14,702 nt of DNA from Candidatus Equinaster intestinalis (GTDB taxonomy: Bacteria > Bacillota_A > Clostridia > Oscillospirales > Acutalibacteraceae): contig JAGHTJ010000182.1 of assembly GCA_018065375.1 (NCBI GenBank), positions 1 to 14,702 on the forward strand. The letters run 5' to 3'. Positions 5,217 through 10,900 of the stretch are shown here, one piece after another; within the stretch, counting starts at the first letter, position 1; each line of letters opens with the position of its first letter. The translations under genes and the position numbers were made by a program. Under the pieces are notes generated by a model. The model ran no database searches, was not told where the DNA came from, and was given only the letters and a program-made list of their open reading frames with translations.

Positions 5217-6707
5217 TTGATTTACGAAAGTATTAAAAAACTTGTAACCTACGGTCTCGAAAAGGGCTTTTTTGAGCCGCAGGATACTATTTTCATTACC
5301 AATAGAATTCTTGAGGCGTTAAAGCTTGATGAGTATGAGGAGCCTGATGAAAATTACAGTAATGTTGACCTTGAGACTACCCTCGCAGAGCTCCTTGATT
5401 ATGCGGTGGAAAAGGGAATTATTGAAGACAGTATAGTTTACCGCGACCTTTTTGATACCCGCCTTATGGGGCTTATGTTGCCGCTTCCGAGCACGGTTAC
5501 AAAAAAGTTTTACGAGCTTTATAAGGTTTCACCGAAAGATGCAACCGATTATTTTTACAAATTCAGCTGTGATACCGATTATATCCGCCGCTACAGAATT
5601 AAAAAAGATGTAAAGTGGGTTTCCCCCACCGAATATGGCGACCTTGATATTACCATAAACCTTTCCAAGCCCGAAAAGGACCCCAAAGCCATTGCGGCGG
5701 CAAAAAATGCGGCGCAGTCGGGTTATCCGAAATGCCTTTTGTGTAAGGAAAACGAGGGTTATGCCGGCAGGGTGAACAGCCCCGCAAGGCAAAATCACCG
5801 TATACAGCCCGTTACCATAAATGAAAGTGACTGGATGTTCCAGTATTCGCCCTATGTTTATTATAATGAGCATTGTATAGTTTTTAATTCGAAGCATACC
5901 CCGATGTCGATAAATAACGACACTTTTGTAAAGCTTTTCGATTTTGTAAAGCTTTTCCCGCATTATTTTGTGGGCTCAAATGCCGATTTGCCGATAGTGG
6001 GCGGTTCAATTCTTTCTCACGACCATTTCCAGGGTGGTCATTACACCTTTGCAATGGCGAAAGCGCCGGTTGAAAAGGAGGTCACCTTTGCGGGATTTGA
6101 GGACGTTAAAGCAGGTATAGTACGTTGGCCGATGTCGGTTATACGTCTTTCGGCAAAGGATACTCCGCGTATTATCGAGCTTGCCCGTAAAATTTTGGCG
6201 GCGTGGCGGGGCTACACCGATGAGCAGGCGTATATTTTCGCTCAAACAAACGGTGAGCCGCATAACACAATCACTCCGATAGCACGTAAAAACGGCGAAA
6301 ACTATGAGCTTGACCTCGTTTTGCGTAATAATATAACCACGCCCGAGCATCCTATGGGACTTTATCATCCTCACGCCGAGCTCCATCATATAAAGAAGGA
6401 AAATATCGGTCTTATCGAGGTTATGGGACTTGCAGTTTTGCCCTCCCGCCTTAAAAAGGAGCTTGCAGACCTTGAAAAAGCCATTCTTTGCGGTGCGGAT
6501 ATAAGAAAGGACGAAACACTTTCGAAGCACGCCGATTGGGTTGACGAAATCAAGGCAAAGTATAGCGATATAAATGAAGAAAATATAGATAAAATCATTA
6601 AGGACGAGGTTGGTATTGTCTTCGCAAAGGTGCTGGAGCACGCCGGCGTTTATAAGCGAAATGAAGAGGGACAAAAAGCCTTTATGAGATTTATCGAATC
6701 GGTATGA
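5217..6707 (+). CDS. galT: UDP-glucose--hexose-1-phosphate uridylyltransferase (class II GalT)
   Basis: Leloir-pathway enzyme exchanging UMP between UDP-glucose and galactose 1-phosphate in the cytoplasm. The 496 residues match the Firmicutes class II family in length (about 490-515). Conserved blocks are visible: CLLCKENEGYAGRVN (173-187), YYNEHCIVFNSKHTPM (215-230), GGSILSHDHFQGGHY (262-276, the nucleotidyl-transfer His region) and HPMGLYHPHAELHHIKKENI (378-397). The start is TTG at 5217, since no ATG lies in frame upstream and GGGGG sits 7 bases before it; the N-terminus MIYESIKKLV fits the family. galK and galE are not neighbours, so any gal operon is split in this genome. No clear terminator follows directly, so the transcript may continue into tRNA-Ser. 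Confidence 0.95.
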   Translation: MIYESIKKLVTYGLEKGFFEPQDTIFITNRILEALKLDEYEEPDENYSNVDLETTLAELLDYAVEKGIIEDSIVYRDLFDTRLMGLMLPLPSTVTKKFYELYKVSPKDATDYFYKFSCDTDYIRRYRIKKDVKWVSPTEYGDLDITINLSKPEKDPKAIAAAKNAAQSGYPKCLLCKENEGYAGRVNSPARQNHRIQPVTINESDWMFQYSPYVYYNEHCIVFNSKHTPMSINNDTFVKLFDFVKLFPHYFVGSNADLPIVGGSILSHDHFQGGHYTFAMAKAPVEKEVTFAGFEDVKAGIVRWPMSVIRLSAKDTPRIIELARKILAAWRGYTDEQAYIFAQTNGEPHNTITPIARKNGENYELDLVLRNNITTPEHPMGLYHPHAELHHIKKENIGLIEVMGLAVLPSRLKKELADLEKAILCGADIRKDETLSKHADWVDEIKAKYSDINEENIDKIIKDEVGIVFAKVLEHAGVYKRNEEGQKAFMRFIESV

Positions 6708-6717
6708 TAAAAAATAC

Positions 6718-6746
6718 TTGATTTTTCGGATTAAACCATTTATAAT
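6718..6746 (+). promoter_or_regulatory. Promoter of tRNA-Ser
   Basis: TTGATT (6718-6723), 17-base spacer, TATAAT (6741-6746), starting 11 bases past the galT stop codon. Transcription would begin near 6753, within the hairpin at 6747-6776 that precedes the tRNA. Confidence 0.75.
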
Positions 6747-6776
6747 GTATAAGTCGCCGAAAACGGCGGCTTATAC
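6747..6776 (+). repeat. 13-bp hairpin between the promoter and tRNA-Ser
   Basis: GTATAAGTCGCCG (6747-6759) and CGGCGGCTTATAC (6764-6776) pair fully, with one G-U pair and an AAAA loop. No T-run follows on the plus strand (AAATAGATTG), so it is not a standard terminator for galT. It may shape the pre-tRNA leader of a galT readthrough transcript, or be a dispersed palindrome. Confidence 0.7.
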
Positions 6777-6796
6777 AAATAGATTGCTTGACCTAT

Positions 6797-6888
6797 GGAG
6801 ATGTCGCCTAGCTGGTCGAGGGCGCACGATTGGAAATCGTGTAACCGTTAATCGCGGTTCGAGAGTTCGAATCTCTCCATCTCCGCCA
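6797..6888 (+). tRNA. tRNA-Ser (anticodon GGA)
   Basis: A class II tRNA with acceptor GGAGATG (6797-6803) pairing CATCTCC (6878-6884), discriminator G and an encoded CCA (6886-6888). The anticodon stem CACGA/TCGTG encloses TTGGAAA, giving anticodon GGA for UCC/UCU codons. A long variable arm (AACCGTTAATCGCGGTT) is present, as expected for serine, and the T-arm is GAGAGTTCGAATCTC. Confidence 0.97.
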
Positions 6889-6923
6889 AAAGAAACACCA
6901 CCCGTTTGGGTGGTGTTTCTTTT
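6889..6923 (+). terminator. Terminator after tRNA-Ser
   Basis: AAAGAAACACCACCC (6889-6903) and GGGTGGTGTTTCTTT (6908-6922) form a 15-bp perfect stem with a GTTT loop, starting right after the CCA end. The descending arm ends in TTTCTTTT. It should end both the tRNA transcript and any galT readthrough. Confidence 0.85.
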
Positions 6924-7068
6924 GGTATAGATGTATAAGGAGAAACGAACCGCCGCAAGGTGCGGCAGTTCGCCGAAGCAGCCGCAACGCCGCGATAGGC
7001 GGTGCGGACTGTGAAGTCTCGAGCACCGAAGATTTTTCGCAACTGCTCGGAGCAGTCGAAAAATCAAG

Positions 7069-7100
7069 AGGCGCAGAGTACCTCTCCGTTTCGTTTTTAA
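7069..7100 (+). repeat. 32-base direct repeat, copy 1
   Basis: The repeat begins AGGCGCAGAGTACCTCTCC and ends GTTTCGTTTTTAA, identical at all 32 positions to copy 2 at 7246-7277. It follows directly on the 7031-7065 hairpin. It contains the mini-palindrome AGAG-TAC-CTCT and ends in a T-run that could terminate transcription after the preceding hairpin. Confidence 0.9.
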
Positions 7101-7245
7101 GCTTTATATTTTATGATAAAAGAACAACAATGAATTATATTACTGCTGCAACTGTTTCGGTGCCCGCGTGCGTGCCGGCGAAAGATTTATCTTTTGCCGG
7201 GCGAATCTCCATCTCAATATATCAGTTCCAATCGGCAGAAATGTA

Positions 7246-7277
7246 AGGCGCAGAGTACCTCTCCGTTTCGTTTTTAA
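7246..7277 (+). repeat. 32-base direct repeat, copy 2
   Basis: Exact copy of 7069-7100, starting 177 bases further on. The sequence upstream of the repeat differs from that of copy 1 apart from both having a hairpin, so only this 32-base block is shared. It sits about 105 bases ahead of the acyltransferase start codon. Confidence 0.9.
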
Positions 7278-7382
7278 AATACTTTTTATTGTTGCGCTTG
7301 CGGCGGTTTTATGTTAATATATGTTTAGTGTTATAAAAATTTATTTTGTAAGGCTTTATCGGTATGAGGAGGTAGAAAAATT

Positions 7383-8426
7383 ATGGGTTTAATTTCCAAA
7401 TTGAATGATTCTAAATACTTTTCTTTAGACAGCATCAGCAAAAACAGAGACACAATTTACGGATTATCTATTTTGTGGGTTATGTTCTTCCATTCTTCTT
7501 TTCAATTTGAAAGTAAAATACTTTTCCCGCTTTCGGTTTTGAAGGCAACAGGGAATATCGGTGTTGATATTTTTCTGATGGTGTCGGGAATTTCTTTGTT
7601 CTTTTCTTTCAGTAAGGACAGTAATATTTTGCATTTTTATCAAAAACGTTTGAAACGCGTGCTTTTGCCCTCATTAATGGTCGGAATTCCGTTTTTCCTT
7701 TATCACGATATTATATCCGGAAATGGGGGGGTAACAACCTTCCTTTTAGATGTAACGGGAATAAGCCTCTTTACAAGCGGAACCAGAATAATATGGTTTG
7801 TTACCGCAATACTGCTTTTATATTTTTTGTATCCTTTAATATACTTGTTTTTTAAAAAATCGGATTGGTCGGTATTTTCTCTGCTTGAAATCGTAGCCGC
7901 TGTTTTGTTTGTAAATTTGGCATTAAGATTTTTATTCCCTGCTTTTTGGGCCTACAGCGAAATATTCTTCCGCAGAATTCCGGTGTTTATATTCGGCTCA
8001 TATTTGCGAAAGTTTGTTCGCGATAAAAAGCAATTACGGGTCAGCAATTTGCAGATTATAATAACTGCCGCATTGTTTTTCCTCTGCTTCGCAGTAGAGT
8101 TTTTCATATTTAAAAATTCGAGTCTTGCTCTCGAAAGATATTTGTATCTTCCTCTTTCGTTTGTCTTTATATGCTTTTTCAGCGTGATAGGGGAATGCAA
8201 GCTCATAAAATCCACGATTGGAAAATTGGCTCCCTATACATTGGAAATTTATTTAACGCATGAAAATATATGTCTTATATTCTTCAGAAAAATTATGCCT
8301 AACGGCAATGTTTTCGTTATCAATTTGATTGCCGCGGTTGTATCGGTTTTGCTGGCTATTGTGTTGAAATATATAGAGAATTTTATTCTCGGAATAGGAA
8401 AACCGCGCAATAAGAAAAACGCCTGA
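7383..8426 (+). CDS. Acyltransferase family 3 membrane protein (OafA-like)
   Basis: Probable membrane O-acyltransferase that modifies a cell-surface glycan or lipid-linked sugar; the substrate is unknown. The 347 residues are mostly hydrophobic, with about ten predicted membrane helices. The N-terminal region carries the family signature: Arg22 followed by GLSILWVMFFHSS with the conserved His, then GNIGVDIFLMVSGISLFFSF. The late YTLEIYLTHENICLIFF resembles the conserved YxxYLxH region. The ATG has AGGAGG (7367-7372) 10 bases upstream. It is a single-gene unit bounded by noncoding repeats on the left and a palindrome on the right. Its composition is AT-richer than its neighbours: one sampled 60-base line has 19 G+C against 30 in der. 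This points to acquisition by transfer, which is inferred. Confidence 0.9.
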   Translation: MGLISKLNDSKYFSLDSISKNRDTIYGLSILWVMFFHSSFQFESKILFPLSVLKATGNIGVDIFLMVSGISLFFSFSKDSNILHFYQKRLKRVLLPSLMVGIPFFLYHDIISGNGGVTTFLLDVTGISLFTSGTRIIWFVTAILLLYFLYPLIYLFFKKSDWSVFSLLEIVAAVLFVNLALRFLFPAFWAYSEIFFRRIPVFIFGSYLRKFVRDKKQLRVSNLQIIITAALFFLCFAVEFFIFKNSSLALERYLYLPLSFVFICFFSVIGECKLIKSTIGKLAPYTLEIYLTHENICLIFFRKIMPNGNVFVINLIAAVVSVLLAIVLKYIENFILGIGKPRNKKNA

Positions 8427-8444
8427 AATCCTTAAAAAATGCAA

Positions 8445-8489
8445 ATAAGTACCCCCCGGCAGGCCGCAGACCTGCCGGGGGGTACTTAT
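8445..8489. terminator. 19-bp perfect palindrome between convergent genes (bidirectional terminator or repeat)
   Basis: ATAAGTACCCCCCGGCAGG (8445-8463) and its exact reverse complement (8471-8489) flank a 7-base loop. It lies 19 bases after the acyltransferase stop codon and 27 bases before the end of the convergent ATPase gene. On the minus strand it is followed by TTTGCATTTTTT, a fair terminator tail; on the plus strand the tail is weaker (TTATACTGTATT). Confidence 0.75.
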
Positions 8490-8515
8490 ACTGTATTCTG
8501 CGCGGTAAAACTTTA

Positions 8516-9601
8516 CTATTCGCTTTTTTGCATTATTTTTTCAACTGTTTCATCGGTATACTGTTTAAGCGCCGGAATATCCAAAGCCGAAACATAATAT
8601 TTTTCGATTTTATCGTGAAGGGCTTTGGCGGTTGAAAGCGTTTCTGCCGCGCAATCGAGCAGCTCGGCGGCAACCTTGCGGTTAAACATCATACGCTGGC
8701 GCGATGAATTCAGTTCATCGGTATCGTAAAACCTTTTGGCGTGTATGCGGCGTGTGCGGGAAGAATTCGGCATATTTTCGTTTTCGGTGCAGAAAGCCAA
8801 AGAAAGCTCGGGTATCAAAATATGTTCGATAATTTCATCGGGCAGCAAAAAGCTTTTAACCGTTATAACATTTTGCCCGCGCTCTATCGCAATATCCCGT
8901 ATGGCGGATAAAACTATACTCGAAACTGCGCCGAAGCGGTCGGAAATCACTATCTGTGTTTTGCATTCTTTACCGATGGTATCACCGTAAAAAATATAGC
9001 CGTCAGGCGTAATTCCGCTTAAAAATCTTACAACCTCCCTGCCTTTCTTTTCGGTTTTCGGGATTGTGTGCTCGGCAAGAGAGGCTCCGAATGAAAATGC
9101 CTTTTCAATATCGGTGCAGGCAAGCTCTGCCGAAAAATTATACCGCGCCATTTGTCCTGCGGCGGCTATGTACTGCGATGCCTTTTTGTGATAAGCCTTG
9201 TGGAGGGCAAAAAGCTCAAGCAGGCGGTTTCTTTGAAGATTTACCGCGTCCTTATCCCAGAAAGCGCCGGTGTTTATAATCTGTTCGCAAAGTGCGGGGT
9301 ATCGGGGCTCTACGGTGTGGGGCGGTGTGCCGTCCAAAACCACTGCTTTTCTTTCGGGTAAAATAACGGCATCAAGAGATGCGGGGTCTGAAGAGCAGGG
9401 GCAGATTATACATTTTTCTCCCGATTCGTAGGCTTTTTCGGCGACCTTTTTCATAAGGGTTGATTTGCCGGTGCCGGGTCCGCCTTTTATTATGTATGCC
9501 GTATCGCCGAGGGTGGCATTATAGCAGTTTTTAAATTCATTTATAAAACCGTAAGCCGAATTGGCTCCCAAAAAATATTTCGGAAAAGCTTCAAAATCCA
9601 T
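8516..9601 (-). CDS. PRK06851-like tandem P-loop ATPase with a degenerate second P-loop
   Basis: ATPase of unknown biological role found in Firmicutes. The 361 residues start MDFEAFPKYFLGANSAYGF, as in that family. The first half has an intact Walker A, GGPGTGKST (40-48), preceded by TAYIIK. The second half begins FLSGITPDGYIFYGD (193-207) and reads VISDRFGAVSSIVL (218-231) where the family has a second GxxGxGKST. The Lys is gone and only the fold seems kept. SDPASLDAVILPERKAVVLD (71-90) and LPDEIIEHILIPELSLAF (253-270) are matching parts of the two repeats. The frame is open to 9841, but that stretch overlaps rnpB, so I start at the ATG 9601, preceded by GGTGAT. It diverges from rnpB and converges on the acyltransferase. 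The family assignment is from memory. Confidence 0.8.
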   Translation of the reverse strand: MDFEAFPKYFLGANSAYGFINEFKNCYNATLGDTAYIIKGGPGTGKSTLMKKVAEKAYESGEKCIICPCSSDPASLDAVILPERKAVVLDGTPPHTVEPRYPALCEQIINTGAFWDKDAVNLQRNRLLELFALHKAYHKKASQYIAAAGQMARYNFSAELACTDIEKAFSFGASLAEHTIPKTEKKGREVVRFLSGITPDGYIFYGDTIGKECKTQIVISDRFGAVSSIVLSAIRDIAIERGQNVITVKSFLLPDEIIEHILIPELSLAFCTENENMPNSSRTRRIHAKRFYDTDELNSSRQRMMFNRKVAAELLDCAAETLSTAKALHDKIEKYYVSALDIPALKQYTDETVEKIMQKSE

Positions 9602-9640
9602 TATCATCACCGATAATATTGTATTCGTAAATTTTGTCCT

Positions 9641-9669
9641 TTGACACACCGAAAAATATGTGATATAAT
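9641..9669 (+). promoter_or_regulatory. Consensus promoter of rnpB
   Basis: TTGACA (9641-9646), 17-base spacer, TATAAT (9664-9669). The expected start at about 9676 coincides with the first base of the P1 helix of the RNA. Confidence 0.88.
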
Positions 9670-9675
9670 ACACCC

Positions 9676-10004
9676 GAGTTAATTGAACGGCTGCGTGTTT
9701 CATTTGAAGCATGAGGAAAGTCCGAGCCCCGTAGGACAGGATAACAGCTAACGGCTGCCGGCGGTGACGCCAGGGAAAGTGCAACAGAGATATACCGCCG
9801 CATTTATGCGGTAAGGGTGGAAAGGCGAGGTAAGAGCTCACCGGCGCCGTGGAGACACGGTTGCCCTGTAAACCCTATCCGGAGCAACGCTGAATAAGGC
9901 TATACGCTGGTCCGGCGTGCCTTGAAAAGCGGCTTGAGCGGCAAAGCGATTTGCCGCCTAGATAGATAGTCGTTCACGACAGAACTCGGCTTACAGATTA
10001 ACTC
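9676..10004 (+). ncRNA. rnpB: RNase P RNA (bacterial type A-like)
   Basis: Catalytic RNA of RNase P, which trims the 5' ends of pre-tRNAs. The conserved regions appear in the right order: GAGGAAAGTCCGAGC (about 9713-9727), AGTGCAACAGAGATA (about 9778-9792), GGTGGAAAGGCGAGGTAAGA with GCTCACCG (about 9816-9843), TGGAGACACGG with TGTAAACCC, and the 3' block GATAGATAGTCG with ACAGAACTCGGCTTACAGA. The ends GAGTTAAT (9676-9683) and ATTAACTC (9997-10004) pair perfectly as helix P1, fixing both boundaries and a length of 329 nt. Type A rather than the Bacillus type B is my reading from the overall layout and the clostridial setting. Confidence 0.97.
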
Positions 10005-10006
10005 AC

Positions 10007-10040
10007 TTTAAAAAGCGTGCTTTTTTGCGCGCTTTTTAAA
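10007..10040 (+). terminator. Terminator of rnpB
   Basis: TTTAAAAAGCGTGC (10007-10020) and GCGCGCTTTTTAAA (10027-10040) pair over 14 positions with one G-U pair around a loop of six T residues. It lies 2 bases past the P1 helix. The tail includes a T-run within the stem, so it may work in either direction. Confidence 0.8.
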
Positions 10041-10069
10041 AAAAATACCGATAAATTGCCATAAAAAAC

Positions 10070-10098
10070 TTGACAATGAATTTCAGAACATATATAAT
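10070..10098 (+). promoter_or_regulatory. Consensus promoter of the yceD-rpmF operon
   Basis: TTGACA (10070-10075), 17-base spacer, TATAAT (10093-10098), with transcription expected near 10105. It begins only 30 bases beyond the rnpB terminator and could drive the long downstream gene run if the hairpin at 10850 is read through. Confidence 0.85.
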
Positions 10099-10128
10099 AT
10101 AGTTTGCGACTATTGGGGGGATAGGACT

Positions 10129-10626
10129 GTGATTTTAGATTTACGCAAAGCCTTTTCGCAGGACAACTATCATCAGCCAATAGAATACGAGCTTGATTTG
10201 TCGGATATAAGCTTCGGCAGGGTTTACCCCCTAAAGAAGCCTGTAAAGATTTCGGCAAATCTCGATACAAAAGCCGGTGTGGTACTTTTGAGTATACACA
10301 GTGAGGCCTGCTATGAAGCGCCGTGCGACCGCTGCTATGAGGAATGTGCGCAGGTTGTTACGGTTGATACCGAGTATATCCTTGCTACCGAACTTGAAAA
10401 TGAGGATAACGATGATATTCTGCTTGTAGCCGATATGGAGTTTAACTTGGATGAACTCTGCCGAACCGATGTATTGCTTCATATCCCGATGAAGCATCTT
10501 TGCAGCCCCGAATGTAAAGGATTATGTGCGGGTTGCGGAAAAAATCTCAACAGAGAAAGCTGCACTTGCTCAAAGCGGGAGATTGACCCCCGTTTAGAGG
10601 CTTTGGCAAAACTTTTAGAACAGTAA
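10129..10626 (+). CDS. yceD: DUF177/YceD family protein
   Basis: Member of the DUF177 family, which is linked to 23S rRNA accumulation and almost always sits just before rpmF; the molecular role is not settled. It has 165 residues, a normal length. Visible features are an N-terminal beta-rich part, the conserved CDRCYEEC block (Cys66, 69, 73), an acidic linker (ELENEDNDD) with DMEFNLDELCRTDVLLHIP, and a C-terminal CSPECKGLCAGCGKNLN followed by CTC (Cys125, 129, 133, 136, 145, 147). The cysteine pairs suggest zinc binding (inferred). The start is GTG at 10129 with a G-run (10115-10120) and AGGA just ahead. rpmF follows after 24 bases. Confidence 0.93.
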   Translation: MILDLRKAFSQDNYHQPIEYELDLSDISFGRVYPLKKPVKISANLDTKAGVVLLSIHSEACYEAPCDRCYEECAQVVTVDTEYILATELENEDNDDILLVADMEFNLDELCRTDVLLHIPMKHLCSPECKGLCAGCGKNLNRESCTCSKREIDPRLEALAKLLEQ

Positions 10627-10650
10627 ATTACTATTAAGGAGGCTATAAAA

Positions 10651-10833
10651 ATGGCAGTACCTAAAAGAAAAACTTCAAAAGCAAGAAGAGATAAGAGAAG
10701 AAACAATCTCTGGAAAATCACCGCTCCCACTCTCGTAAAGTGTCCTAAATGCGATGCTTACAAGAGACCTCACAGACTTTGCCCCACCTGCGGATATTAT
10801 GATGGTCGCGAAGTAATAAAGGTTGAGGACTAA
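10651..10833 (+). CDS. rpmF: 50S ribosomal protein bL32 (zinc-binding form)
   Basis: Component of the large ribosomal subunit near the peptidyl-transferase side. The 60 residues open MAVPKRKTSKARRDKRR, the canonical bL32 start, with a basic N-terminal half. A zinc ribbon CPKC (31-34) and CPTC (44-47) makes it the cysteine-containing (C+) form rather than the zinc-free paralogue. The ATG is preceded by AAGGAGG at ideal spacing. It is co-transcribed with yceD and followed by a hairpin terminator. Confidence 0.98.
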   Translation: MAVPKRKTSKARRDKRRNNLWKITAPTLVKCPKCDAYKRPHRLCPTCGYYDGREVIKVED

Positions 10834-10849
10834 CTTTTAACTTAACGGG

Positions 10850-10887
10850 TAGGGAAGGAGGAAACAACTCCTTCTCTATTTTGTTTT
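10850..10887 (+). terminator. Terminator or attenuator between rpmF and the DUF512 gene
   Basis: TAGGGAAGGAG (10850-10860) and CTCCTTCTCTA (10868-10878) form an 11-bp stem with one G-U pair and a GAAACAA loop, followed by TTTTGTTTT. No separate promoter is apparent between it and the start codon 13 bases later, so the downstream genes probably depend on partial readthrough. Confidence 0.8.
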
Positions 10888-10900
10888 GGGGTGAAAAAAT

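Larger units (their letters stand above)
6924..7382. other. 459-base noncoding, hairpin-rich region between tRNA-Ser and the acyltransferase
   Basis: No credible gene is seen on either strand. Three hairpins stand in a row: 6946-6972 (CGAAC/GTTCG plus GCCGC/GCGGC), 6982-7007 (CCGC/GCGG plus CGCC/GGCG around GCGATA) and 7031-7065 (GATTTTTCG/CGAAAAATC plus ACTGCT/AGCAGT). A perfect 32-base direct repeat occurs at 7069-7100 and 7246-7277. Between the copies is a fourth hairpin (7175-7200, CCGGCGAAAGAT with ATCTTTTGCCGG). The first half is clearly GC-richer than the second. A weak promoter-like pair (TTGCGC 7292-7297, TAATAT 7315-7320) may serve the acyltransferase. The region could be a non-autonomous mobile repeat, a structured RNA or debris of a past integration at the tRNA. 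Confidence 0.6.

Noticed and set aside
6006..6674. 222-codon minus-strand open frame inside galT
   Set aside because: It lies wholly within the conserved galT gene in antisense, has no ribosome site or promoter and a low-quality sequence. Its length reflects the codon bias of galT.
6771..7067. Minus-strand open frame of 98 codons across tRNA-Ser and the downstream region (and overlapping frames of 64-72 codons)
   Set aside because: It is antisense to the tRNA and its terminator. The phrase GEIRTLEPRLTVTRFPIVRP is a known kind of artefact translated from the reverse strand of tRNA-Ser genes.
6946..7277. CRISPR-like array
   Set aside because: There are only two copies of the 32-base repeat with a single 145-base interval, no cas genes, and hairpins unlike CRISPR repeats.
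9602..9841. 80-codon N-terminal extension of the ATPase frame, plus a 70-codon frame at 9591-9803
   Set aside because: These bases form the promoter and first half of rnpB on the other strand. The ATPase family starts at MDFEAFPKYF, so the extension is not real.
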